DNA of 32,753 nucleotides, taken from positions 1 through 32,753 of the forward strand of contig CAYVKA010000050.1 in the NCBI GenBank assembly GCA_964451925.1. The letters run 5' to 3'. Below the pieces are notes generated by a model. That model had not been told where the DNA came from, made no database searches, and saw nothing but the letters and a program-made list of their open reading frames with translations. How positions within the stretch are numbered: the first letter of the stretch is position 1; each line of letters opens with the position of its first letter. The stretch is from Nevskia sp964451925. GTDB taxonomy: Bacteria; Pseudomonadota; Gammaproteobacteria; Nevskiales; Nevskiaceae. Below are positions 15,320 through 22,585 of the stretch, one piece after another. Both the position numbers and the translations under genes were made by a program.

Positions 15320-15952
15320 ATGTCGAACGGAATCAACTTCAGCAGCATCATGCAGATCGCCGAAATCGCCCTCGCGGCCGAGACCGGCGGCGCCTCCCTG
15401 GCCATCGGCGAAGCCGCCACCCAGGCCTTCCAGCAGGTCGCCACCCAGGCTCTGGGCAGCGCGCTGCAGAGCTCCGGCGTCGGCGGCAGCGGCATGAGCT
15501 CGATCCTCGACGCGTTCGGTGCCGGCTTCGACGCGGCCACCGGCAACGTCGGCGGTGAATCGCAGGAGATCTCGCAGCTGGCCAGCGACGTGAGCAATTC
15601 CGCCTACCAGAATGGCGGCCTGGCCAGCAGCCAGAGCAGCCTGGCCCAGGCGATGGAGCAGTTCATCTCCTCCATGGGCTCGCAGCAGGGCAGCGGCTCG
15701 CAGGGCGGCAACGGCGACAGCTGGCTGGTGGCGCTGGCGCGCGCGCTGGGCTCCGTGCTCGGCCAGAAGGCGCAGGAAATCCAGACCCTCAGCAACCAGA
15801 TCCCGGGCGAGAGCGGCGACGCCAACAAGTTCAACCAGGACCTGACGCTGCTGCAGGGCAAGAGCCAGGAATACGGCATTCTGGCCAACGCCGTCAGCGA
15901 AGTGCTGAAGTCCCTGGGCCAGGGCCTGCAGGGTATTGCCAGCAACCACTAA
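15320..15952 (+). CDS. Harpin-like, cysteine-free secreted protein of the T3SS
   Basis: The 210-residue acidic protein is rich in Gly, Ser, Gln and Ala, contains no cysteine and no signal peptide, and has a low-complexity hinge (GSQQGSGSQGGNG, about 120-132) between helical regions. The last 45 residues form a predicted amphipathic helix (FNQDLTLLQGKSQEYGIL and onward). These are the general traits of harpins and of extracellular T3SS filament or tip proteins, but I do not recognise a specific family. The gene has its own predicted promoter box and a very strong terminator, which suggests high, separate expression like that of filament or needle genes. It may be a structural exported subunit rather than an effector. 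Confidence 0.7.
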   Translation: MSNGINFSSIMQIAEIALAAETGGASLAIGEAATQAFQQVATQALGSALQSSGVGGSGMSSILDAFGAGFDAATGNVGGESQEISQLASDVSNSAYQNGGLASSQSSLAQAMEQFISSMGSQQGSGSQGGNGDSWLVALARALGSVLGQKAQEIQTLSNQIPGESGDANKFNQDLTLLQGKSQEYGILANAVSEVLKSLGQGLQGIASNH

Positions 15953-15965
15953 GGCGGACCATAGT

Positions 15966-16008
15966 AAAAAGGCGGTGCCGCGCTGCGGCACCGCCTTTTT
16001 CTTTTTTT
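15966..16008 (+). terminator. Strong rho-independent terminator
   Basis: AAAAAGGCGGTGCCG and CGGCACCGCCTTTTT form a perfect 15-bp stem with a 5-nt loop (CGCTG), followed by a T-rich tail to 16008. It ends the harpin-like transcript 13 nt after its stop. The gene at 16021 lies just beyond it and may depend on read-through. Confidence 0.93.
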
Positions 16009-16020
16009 GCGGAGACAGCG

Positions 16021-16797
16021 ATGGACCGCTGCGATACCCGCGCCCCCGCAACGCCGCCGCGCCTGGCGCCGGCGGCGCTGCTGCTGGGCCTGCTGCTGAG
16101 CCTGCCGGCGCACGCCGAGTACGACTACATGATCCCGGCGCAGTCCTACCTGGGCATGGCGCGCGCCGCCACCCTGCACAATATCGGCCAGACCCAGCTG
16201 AAGGAAAGCGCCGGGCGCGCCTTCTCCAGTACGCCGACTGCGGCTACGGCGCCGGCGCGGGTCAACCCGGCGGCGCTGTCGTTCACGCCTTCGCCGCAGG
16301 TGCGGGCCGAGGTGCGCGCCAGCCTGATCGACGGCCTCAGCGGCGGCAAGCCGGAGCTCAGATCGAAGCTGGAGCAGGCGCTCGGCGGCGACGCGGTGCT
16401 GAAGCAGTTCGACCGCCTGCTGCAGAACTACGGCTATTCCAGCACCAATATCGCCGACGTGATGACCGCCTATTCGATCATCGCCTGGGAAGTGGTCAAC
16501 GGCGCCGACGCCTCGCACAACGTGGAAGGCATCCGCTCGGTCAACGCGCAGCTGCGCGGCGCGCTGCTGTCCAACGCCCGGCTGTCGCAGCTGGCGGACG
16601 AGCAGAAGCAGCGCATCGCCGAGGTGATGGCCTACCAGACGGTACTGGCAGCCGCGCTCAGCCAGCGCATGATCAGGGACAACAACCAGAGCGGGCTGCA
16701 GCAGCTGCGCACCCAGGTGCGGCAGGCGGCGCTGCAGTGGGGCGACGATCCGCAGCGCCTGCGCCTGACCGCGCGCGGCTTCGTGCGGACTTCCTGA
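16021..16797 (+). CDS. Exported helical protein, possibly DUF6683
   Basis: The 258-residue protein has a signal peptide (hydrophobic core about 15-29, cleavage after AHA near residue 32) and then a mostly helical periplasmic or secreted part. The central NYGYSSTNIADVMTAYSIIA and EVVNGAD resemble the DUF6683 family as I remember it; the assignment is tentative. GGAG precedes the ATG at 16021 by 7 nt. It lies 12 nt after the strong terminator, with no room for a separate promoter between, so expression is likely low and by read-through. Its role in the T3SS is unknown; a Sec signal argues against it being a T3SS substrate. Confidence 0.72.
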   Translation: MDRCDTRAPATPPRLAPAALLLGLLLSLPAHAEYDYMIPAQSYLGMARAATLHNIGQTQLKESAGRAFSSTPTAATAPARVNPAALSFTPSPQVRAEVRASLIDGLSGGKPELRSKLEQALGGDAVLKQFDRLLQNYGYSSTNIADVMTAYSIIAWEVVNGADASHNVEGIRSVNAQLRGALLSNARLSQLADEQKQRIAEVMAYQTVLAAALSQRMIRDNNQSGLQQLRTQVRQAALQWGDDPQRLRLTARGFVRTS

Positions 16798-16824
16798 AAC
16801 ATCGGCTGCCGCTAGCCGACAGAT

Positions 16825-16871
16825 CCTAGGGTGATTACTAGGTTTGCACATCGCCGCCGGGCGGCGATACT
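16825..16871 (+). promoter_or_regulatory. Predicted lipoprotein-gene promoter with CCTAG-N8-CTAGG box
   Basis: CCTAGGGTGATTACTAGG (16825-16842) is followed by one base, TTGCAC (16844-16849), 16 nt and GATACT (16866-16871). This is the clearest of the five examples, with good -35 and -10 elements. The start site would be near 16878, 48 nt before the ATG. The dyad abuts the -35, the usual place for an activator. Confidence 0.65.
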
Positions 16872-16925
16872 CGTCCGCGGCGGCTGCAGGGACCGCGCTG
16901 CCTTCCTAATCGACGGAGCGACAGC

Positions 16926-18938
16926 ATGGATGCTCGGGCTTTGCGCGCAGCGGCTGCGGCCGCGTTGCTGTCCCTGATTCTCGGCGCCTGTGGCGGCGGC
17001 GGTGGAGGCGGGGGTGGCGGCAGTTCCGGCAGCAGCTCCGGCGCGGGGTCCAGTTCGGGCAGTTCCGGTACCGGCTCCAGCTCCAGCTCCAGCAGTTCAG
17101 GGGGCAGCAGCTCCAGCGGCGGCAGTTCTTCCGGCGGCGGATCGAGCGGCAGTTCCGGCAGCAGCAGCGGCAGCGCGCTCAACCAGGGCTTGCCGGGCGA
17201 ACTGTATTTCGACGATCCGGTGGACTTCGTGCAGCTCGATCTGCCCAGCGGCGTGGTCACCGCGATCCGCCCCAAGGGCAGCGGCAGTAATGCCTCGTAC
17301 GACGCCACGCCGTCGGCCGATGCCACGCAATTCGCGCTGGTGCAGTTCAACCCGCTGAGCGGCTCCACCAGCACCAGCGAGGTCGACGCCATCGGCGACG
17401 ACGGCCGCACCGTGGTGCGCATCGAGAAGGATCAGTCGCTGGACAATCCGGCCAAGCTGTCGCCGGACAAGTCACACATCATCGTCAGCTGGAACGACGT
17501 CAGCCAGGGCGAGTCCTGCTGCATCGCCACGGTGTTCGACACCAAGGGCAACGCGGTGCAGCGCTACTCCGGCTACAGCAACTGGGACTGGCTGCCCAAC
17601 GGCGGCCTGCTGATGGTCAAGGGCGATTCGATCTACAGCGTGGGGCCGACGCTCGGCACGCCGCAGCTGCTCAAGCAGTTCGCCGGCGACACGCCGGACT
17701 ATCTGGCGGTGAGTCCGGACGGCAGCCGTGTCGCCTTCGACCTGGGCAATGCCTCGCTCAGCAAAAACCATATCTATGTGATGAACATCGACGGCTCTGG
17801 CGTGCAGCAGCTGACCACCTCGGCGCTGAACGAGGACGGCGCCAGCTGGTCGCCGGACGGCAAGTACCTGGCGCTGCGCTATGCCATCGCCTACAGCGCC
17901 ATCTCCGGCGGCATTGCCGGCGTGGCCTGCCCCACCGTGTACATCGTGCCGTCCAGCGCCTCCCAGGTGCAGATCGACGCCAGCAACCCGGCGCCGGCCT
18001 TCGCCGCGCAGCAGCTGAGCGGCGGCACGCCGGCCAAGGTCTGCGCCTTCACCGTGCCCAGTTGGCGTGCCGCGCCGCCGGCGCTGCCCAGTGCCGGCGG
18101 CACCGCGCCGCAAGGCAGCGGCGCCAACGCCGGGCTGAGCGGCAAGATGGTGTTCCAGAGCGGCGGCAGCGTCGAGTCGCTGTCGCTGAGCAACGGTGGC
18201 GTGAGCACGGTACCGGTCAACGGCAGCGCCTCCTATCCTTTCGTCTCGCCGGACGGCTCGCTGCTGGCGCTGGTGCAGAGCGCCTCCGGCGCCGCCAACA
18301 CGGTGGTCACGCTGCAGAAGCTGGACGGCACCGTGCAGGGCGGCTTCAGCTCCGCACAGGGCTTCCTCGGCGCGCCGAAGCTGGCGCCCGGCAACCAGTC
18401 GCTGGCGATCTACTACCTGGGCAGCTCCAGCAGCAACGCCGGCAAGCCCATCGTCGGCACCTACGGCGTCAGCGGCAGCGCCGGCCCTGGCTTCCTCAGC
18501 GCTTCCGAGTATTCCTGGCTGCCCGACGGGCGCCTGGCGCTGGCGGGCCTCAACCTGCTGGCGCAGAGCACCGACGCCACGCTGGCCAAGCTGCAGGCGC
18601 TGGCCACGCTGTCCGATCAGATCACCGGGCTGGCGGCCAGCCCGGACGGCTCGACGCTGGCCTTTGCCCTGGCCGGCCACGTCTGGACCATCCACGACGA
18701 CGGCAGCGCGCTGAAGCAGCTCACCGTATCCGGCGCCGAGGAGGCGCAACCGGCGTGGTCGCCGGACGGCAAGTACGTCGCGGTGCAGTACGCCGGCACC
18801 TGCCCGACCCTGGTGGTGGTGCCGGCCGACGGGCAGCGCGTGTTTATCGGCAACGCCGCGGTGAGCAGCACTGCGCTCACCGTCAGCGGCAACGGCAAGG
18901 CGGGGGTCTGCGCCAACTCGGACGTCAGCTGGCGCTGA
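16926..18938 (+). CDS. Beta-propeller (TolB/PD40-like) lipoprotein on a Ser/Gly tether
   Basis: The 670-residue protein has a lipoprotein signal peptide ending in LILGAC (lipidated C22), then about 60 residues of almost only Gly and Ser, then a beta-propeller. Repeats of the WD40-like PD40 type are marked by VSPDGSRVAF, WSPDGKYLALRY, VSPDGSLLALV, ASPDGSTLAFAL and WSPDGKYVAVQY. It would be anchored to the outer membrane with the propeller held at a distance. The best T3SS-type promoter box of the window precedes it, so I infer co-regulation with the secretion system. Possible roles are adhesion, scaffolding of the secretin or ligand binding. GGAG stands 7 nt before the ATG. A weak hairpin follows the stop. 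Confidence 0.85.
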   Translation: MDARALRAAAAAALLSLILGACGGGGGGGGGGSSGSSSGAGSSSGSSGTGSSSSSSSSGGSSSSGGSSSGGGSSGSSGSSSGSALNQGLPGELYFDDPVDFVQLDLPSGVVTAIRPKGSGSNASYDATPSADATQFALVQFNPLSGSTSTSEVDAIGDDGRTVVRIEKDQSLDNPAKLSPDKSHIIVSWNDVSQGESCCIATVFDTKGNAVQRYSGYSNWDWLPNGGLLMVKGDSIYSVGPTLGTPQLLKQFAGDTPDYLAVSPDGSRVAFDLGNASLSKNHIYVMNIDGSGVQQLTTSALNEDGASWSPDGKYLALRYAIAYSAISGGIAGVACPTVYIVPSSASQVQIDASNPAPAFAAQQLSGGTPAKVCAFTVPSWRAAPPALPSAGGTAPQGSGANAGLSGKMVFQSGGSVESLSLSNGGVSTVPVNGSASYPFVSPDGSLLALVQSASGAANTVVTLQKLDGTVQGGFSSAQGFLGAPKLAPGNQSLAIYYLGSSSSNAGKPIVGTYGVSGSAGPGFLSASEYSWLPDGRLALAGLNLLAQSTDATLAKLQALATLSDQITGLAASPDGSTLAFALAGHVWTIHDDGSALKQLTVSGAEEAQPAWSPDGKYVAVQYAGTCPTLVVVPADGQRVFIGNAAVSSTALTVSGNGKAGVCANSDVSWR

Positions 18939-18972
18939 GCGCCCCGTACCTGCTCATCCTGCATGGCGAGAC

Positions 18973-18997
18973 ATCCGGCCCTGGCGCGAGGCCGGAT
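18973..18997 (+). terminator. Possible terminator of the lipoprotein gene
   Basis: ATCCGGCC and GGCCGGAT form an 8-bp perfect stem with a 9-nt loop, 34 nt after the lipoprotein stop, followed by TCTTCG rather than a real T-run. Termination is plausible but not strong. Confidence 0.5.
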
Positions 18998-19052
18998 TCT
19001 TCGCTGCATCCAGCGTGACAGGCGGCAACAGCTGCGCCAGCAGACAACATGG

Positions 19053-19074
19053 CCCCGGTGCGGCAATGCCGGGG
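19053..19074 (+). terminator. Second hairpin before the convergent esterase gene
   Basis: CCCCGG and CCGGGG pair across 10 nt and are followed by TTTCTC on the plus strand. It lies 4 nt from the end of the convergent esterase gene and may serve as a backup terminator for rightward transcription. Confidence 0.4.
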
Positions 19075-19078
19075 TTTC

Positions 19079-20176
19079 TCACTCCGGATTGTTGCGCAGG
19101 AAGGTCATCAGGTTGTCGTTCCACTGCGTCGGCCAGTGCGTGTGCTCGTACTGGCCGAAGGTGCTCGCATCCGGCATGCCCGGGGCACAGGCGGCGTTGC
19201 AGGCGCTGGCGGCCTGGGTCAGTGCATCGAGGATCACGCCCTGCACCAGCGCCGGCGCCAGCACGCCGTTGCGCAGCTGGCCGAGGAAGGTCTGCCCCAG
19301 CTGGCAGGCGCCGCCGACGTCGCACTCGCGCACCATCAGGTAGTACGGACGGGTATTGTTGGTGGCGAAGGCGGCCTGCGGACAGGGGTCGGCGGCATCA
19401 TCGAACGGGCTGATGGTGGAGTACGGCGCGGTGGCGGCGATGCCCGGCGAGTTCAAGCCGTACAGCGTGGCCATGTCGGCGCCTTCGGACCAGCCGGAAA
19501 TATAGACGCGGCTGGTGTCGACGATGTTGCGCTGCTCCACCACGCCGATGAAATGATCGATGGCGGCGACATCGACATTCAGCGCCGGGCTGCTGCGGTC
19601 GAGATTGCGGTACCAGTGGTCCCAGCCGATGCCGGTGTTCAGCGGCGCCGGCAGGAACTGCTGGATATCGCGCCCGGTGGGCAGCAGCAGGATAAAGCCG
19701 GGCTTGCTGGTGTCGCCGCTGACGTTGGCGGTCTTGGTCAGCGCGATCAGGCCGGTGGCAATGATCGAGTCCTGCGCGATCAGCGTCGGGTGCAGCCACA
19801 CCATCATCGGCAGCGGCGTCTGCGCCGTGGCGTTGGACGGCGCGATCAGGCAGGCGCTGCGCGGCGTGCCGTTGGCATCGGTCCAGCTCAGTGTCTCGCC
19901 ATTGGAGGTGTTGCAGATATTGAGCGCGGCGTTGAGCAGGTCGTTGAGGGTGCCATCGGGCGAAGACGCCACCACCGCACGCGGCGGATCGCCATAGGCG
20001 GTGCAGTTGCTGACGCTGCCACTGCTGCTGCCACTGTTGGCGCCGCTGCTGCCGCTAGCGGAATCCGTGGCGCTGCTGGAGGAAGAACTGCCGCAACCGC
20101 CGAACAGCAAGGGCGCGGCGAGCAGGATCGCCAGTGCAGCGCGGCGGACCGGGAAAGCCATGTAGGTCGTGAGCAT
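19079..20176 (-). CDS. Lipoprotein alpha/beta-hydrolase (LpqC/PHB-depolymerase-like esterase)
   Basis: The 365-residue protein has a hydrophobic signal ending in LLFGGC (possible lipidation at C28, although Phe at -3 is unusual), then a Ser/Gly-rich linker (29-56) and an alpha/beta-hydrolase domain. The nucleophile motif is GWSEG (S230) after VYISG, and HTH (345-347) near the C-terminus is the likely catalytic histidine. WLHP in the front part is the usual oxyanion region of this family. It probably hydrolyses an ester in the periplasm or on the cell surface. The start at 20176 is chosen for the full signal; an ATG at 20161 would also work. It has the same lipoprotein-plus-Ser-linker plan as its convergent neighbour but is not obviously part of the T3SS. 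Confidence 0.8.
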   Translation of the reverse strand: MLTTYMAFPVRRAALAILLAAPLLFGGCGSSSSSSATDSASGSSGANSGSSSGSVSNCTAYGDPPRAVVASSPDGTLNDLLNAALNICNTSNGETLSWTDANGTPRSACLIAPSNATAQTPLPMMVWLHPTLIAQDSIIATGLIALTKTANVSGDTSKPGFILLLPTGRDIQQFLPAPLNTGIGWDHWYRNLDRSSPALNVDVAAIDHFIGVVEQRNIVDTSRVYISGWSEGADMATLYGLNSPGIAATAPYSTISPFDDAADPCPQAAFATNNTRPYYLMVRECDVGGACQLGQTFLGQLRNGVLAPALVQGVILDALTQAASACNAACAPGMPDASTFGQYEHTHWPTQWNDNLMTFLRNNPE

Positions 20177-20748
20177 AGGAGCATCCGTTCTGGTGTGATC
20201 CGAAAACCGATGCGCGGGGATCGGGCGGGCGGAACGGGTGCTAATGTCACTGCTCATCCCGCTTCGAATCCGGCGCTTTGCCTGTCCTTGTGTTGTGTCC
20301 GGTGCTACATCCGCCGGGCGGCTTCATTCCCTGCCGCAAAACATTTTATTCATAACAAGAATAACCGTGGCCCGCGGCATTCTTTACAAAGTGCAAACAA
20401 ATACAGAACCCGACTATGCCAATACGGCGCGGGGTGCCCGGCCACTTCACTCCAACTCGCCTGCGAATCTACGCCAAACCACGAAGTGGAAATGTGTCTT
20501 CTCTGATTTTAGTTGCAAGGTATTGATATGACGCTTGAATCACGCCGCGTGGGGTAATTTGACCGATAAGCGGCCGCGACCGCGCAGGAGTATGCTGGAG
20601 CACTCTGTAACCGGTTATAACAGCCGGCTATCGAGCGTTTCCTACCGGCTGGACGGAAGCTATTGAAAGATGAAGCAGCGATCAGCAACAGTGTTCGCCA
20701 ATAGCCCGTTGAACATCCAACCAATCAGGAAACGCTAGGGAGCGGACA
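20177..20748. other. Long, less GC-rich intergenic region upstream of rhlA
   Basis: This 572-bp stretch separates the divergent esterase and rhlA genes. Between about 20335 and 20530 it is visibly richer in A and T than its surroundings. I see no convincing gene or RNA in it. Near its right end is the dyad at 20605-20623, and GGGAG precedes the rhlA start. The size leaves room for regulatory sites or an undetected small RNA. Confidence 0.6.
20605..20623. promoter_or_regulatory. Dyad upstream of rhlA
   Basis: CTGTAACCGGTTATAACAG contains the perfect palindrome TAACCGGTTA (20608-20617) and outer CTGT/ACAG arms. A -10-like TATAAC overlaps it (20616-20621). It is a plausible operator for rhlA, but its spacing does not fit a standard las/rhl box. 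Confidence 0.4.
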
Positions 20749-21654
20749 ATGGACGTTGTCACCACCATCGAGAACATCAGCGGGCGCTTCAATGTCCATG
20801 TCGAGCGCCATGTCTTCAACGAGGCGTTCGAGACGGTGATTCTGGTCAACGGCGCGTTGGCCACCACCACCTCGTTCCGGCAGACGGTCAAGTATCTGAA
20901 GGGCCGTTTCAATGTGCTGCTCTACGATCTGCCTTATGCCGGCCAGTCGCGGCAGCACAACGGCGATGGCGAGGAGCACCTGACCAAGGACGACGAGGTC
21001 GACATCCTCAGCGAGTTGATCCAGCGCTTCCGGCCCAGCCATCTCATTTCCATTTCCTGGGGCGGCGTGGCCGCGCTGCTGGCGCTGGCGCGTTCGCCGC
21101 ACACGGTGAAGAAGGCGGTGATCGGCTCGTTCTCGCCGATACTCAACGGGCCGATGCTCGACTACATCGACCGCGCGCAGGATTTCCTGCAGCGGCGCGA
21201 CCAGACCGCCGCGGCCAACCTGCTCAACAGCACCGTGGGCCAGTACCTGCCGCGCCTGCTCAAGCTCTACAACCACCGCTACCTGGCCAGCCTGCCGGTG
21301 GAGGATTGCGCCCGCGTGGCCTTCCACATCCGCCAGATTCTGCAGCTCAACGCGGCGAATTATGTGGAAGGCCTGTCGGCCATTCGCATCCCGGTGCTGT
21401 TCGTCAACGGCGAACTGGACCAGTACACCACGGCCAGCGATGTGCGTACGCTGTCGCAGCACATCCGCGACAGCGAGTTCATCACCGTGGCCGGCACCGG
21501 CCATTTCCTCGACCTGGAAAGCGGCCGCGCCTGGAACGAGATCAGCCGGCTGGTCAACGGCTTTCTTGCCGGCAGCGAGGCACGCGCCAGCCGCGCCGTG
21601 TTCCGCGAGGCGGACAGCGCAGTGCCCGAAGAAGTCTCGCTGTCGCTGGGCTGA
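20749..21654 (+). CDS. rhlA: RhlA-like HAA synthase
   Basis: RhlA joins two 3-hydroxyacyl units into HAA, the lipid part of rhamnolipids and itself a surfactant. The 301-residue alpha/beta-hydrolase-fold protein matches RhlA of Pseudomonas along its length: ILVNGALATTTSF, LLYDLPYAGQSRQHN, TKDDEVDIL, the nucleophile SWGG (S103), D224 and GTGHFLDLES (H252). The triad positions are one residue off those known for Pseudomonas aeruginosa. GGGAG precedes the ATG. No rhlB or rhlC lies nearby, so the product may be HAA, or the glycosyltransferase may be encoded elsewhere. The long upstream region suggests independent regulation. Confidence 0.92.
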   Translation: MDVVTTIENISGRFNVHVERHVFNEAFETVILVNGALATTTSFRQTVKYLKGRFNVLLYDLPYAGQSRQHNGDGEEHLTKDDEVDILSELIQRFRPSHLISISWGGVAALLALARSPHTVKKAVIGSFSPILNGPMLDYIDRAQDFLQRRDQTAAANLLNSTVGQYLPRLLKLYNHRYLASLPVEDCARVAFHIRQILQLNAANYVEGLSAIRIPVLFVNGELDQYTTASDVRTLSQHIRDSEFITVAGTGHFLDLESGRAWNEISRLVNGFLAGSEARASRAVFREADSAVPEEVSLSLG

Positions 21655-21666
21655 ACCGGATACAAA

Positions 21667-21698
21667 ACCGCCGGCGAGCCCTCTGGCCGACCGGCGGT
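21667..21698 (+). terminator. Possible rhlA terminator hairpin
   Basis: ACCGCCGG and CCGGCGGT form an 8-bp perfect stem with a 16-nt loop, 12 nt after the rhlA stop. No T-run follows, so intrinsic termination would be weak. Confidence 0.4.
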
Positions 21699-21751
21699 GG
21701 GCCGCACCGGATTGGCGCACACCGGGCGCGATGCCTGAATAACTCAGTTTT

Positions 21752-21757
21752 TATAAT
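21752..21757 (+). promoter_or_regulatory. Consensus -10 (TATAAT) upstream of ahpC
   Basis: A perfect TATAAT stands in an AT-rich island, with no good -35 at 16-18 nt, as expected for a promoter that needs an activator. The leader would be about 138 nt. I looked for an OxyR site (ATAG-N7-CTAT units) and did not find a convincing one. Confidence 0.4.
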
Positions 21758-21901
21758 GGGTTACCGATAAAATCCGGGGCTGTGGCAAGCGCCGTTTGTT
21801 TATAAATTTTATCTAATCTCTACATAAGAACAATTCATTTCACCTATCAGTGACCGTTCTCTAGGATGCGGGCTCGTCCAACAGCAACGAGCGATCCAAC
21901 G

Positions 21902-22465
21902 ATGTCCCTGATCAATACCAGCATCAAGCCCTTCAAGGCCACCGCCTACCACAACGGCAAGTTCGTCGAAGTCAGCGACGCCACCCTGAAAGGCAAGTGG
22001 TCGGTGGTGGTGTTCTACCCGGCCGACTTCACCTTCGTCTGCCCGACGGAACTGGAAGACCTGGCCGACAACTACGCTGAGTTCAAGAAGCTCGGCGTGG
22101 AAATCTACGGCGTGTCGACCGACACGCATTTCGCCCACAAGGCCTGGCACGACACCTCGGACGCGATCAAGAAGGTGCAGTACCCGCTGGTCGGCGACCC
22201 CACCGCCACGCTGTCGCGCAACTTCGAGGTGCTGATCGAGGAAGAGGGTCTGGCGCTGCGCGGCACCTTTGTCATCAATCCGGAAGGCCAGATCAAGCTG
22301 TACGAGATCCATGACAACGGCATCGGCCGCGACGCCAAGGAACTGCTGCGCAAGGTCAAGGCCGCGCAGTATGTCGCCTCCCACCCGGGTGAAGTGTGCC
22401 CGGCAAAGTGGCAGGAAGGCGAAAAGACGCTGAAGCCCTCGCTGGAACTGGTCGGCAAGATCTGA
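21902..22465 (+). CDS. ahpC: AhpC, alkyl hydroperoxide reductase peroxiredoxin
   Basis: AhpC reduces hydrogen peroxide, organic peroxides and peroxynitrite and is recycled by AhpF. The 187-residue protein is a typical 2-Cys peroxiredoxin: the peroxidatic cysteine C47 in DFTFVCPTE, the resolving cysteine C166 in GEVCPAKW, and the GVSTDTHFAHKAWH segment. I use the ATG at 21902, which matches the family start MSLINTSIKPF; an in-frame ATG at 21866 would add 12 residues unlike the family. ahpF follows after 120 bp containing a strong hairpin. Confidence 0.97.
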   Translation: MSLINTSIKPFKATAYHNGKFVEVSDATLKGKWSVVVFYPADFTFVCPTELEDLADNYAEFKKLGVEIYGVSTDTHFAHKAWHDTSDAIKKVQYPLVGDPTATLSRNFEVLIEEEGLALRGTFVINPEGQIKLYEIHDNGIGRDAKELLRKVKAAQYVASHPGEVCPAKWQEGEKTLKPSLELVGKI

Positions 22466-22472
22466 CCGCGCG

Positions 22473-22501
22473 CCGCGGGCCGGCCACGCGCCGGCCCGCG
22501 G
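22473..22501 (+). other. GC-rich hairpin between ahpC and ahpF
   Basis: CCGCGGGCCGGC and GCCGGCCCGCGG form a perfect 12-bp stem with a 5-nt loop, just after the ahpC stop and without a T-run. Such a hairpin may protect the ahpC mRNA end or reduce read-through, giving more AhpC than AhpF. Confidence 0.6.
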
Positions 22502-22585
22502 TTGCCCCCGAAACAATTCGCAAGTGATCCGGCGCCCGGCGCTGGAAGGGGCGCTGCCGTCCCCAATGCACAGGAGTCCTGAGAC

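Noticed and set aside
1..18950. PIP box (TTCGB-N15-TTCGB) or HrpL box (GGAACC-N16-CCAC) upstream of T3SS genes
   Set aside because: No convincing case was seen in the intergenic regions; a GGAACC near 9180 lies inside the immunity gene.
20605..20623. A las/rhl-type LuxR box upstream of rhlA
   Set aside because: The outer CT and AG are 15 nt apart instead of 12, so it does not fit the known box.
21752..21901. An OxyR binding site upstream of ahpC
   Set aside because: I could not align the ATAG-N7-CTAT pattern with acceptable matches.
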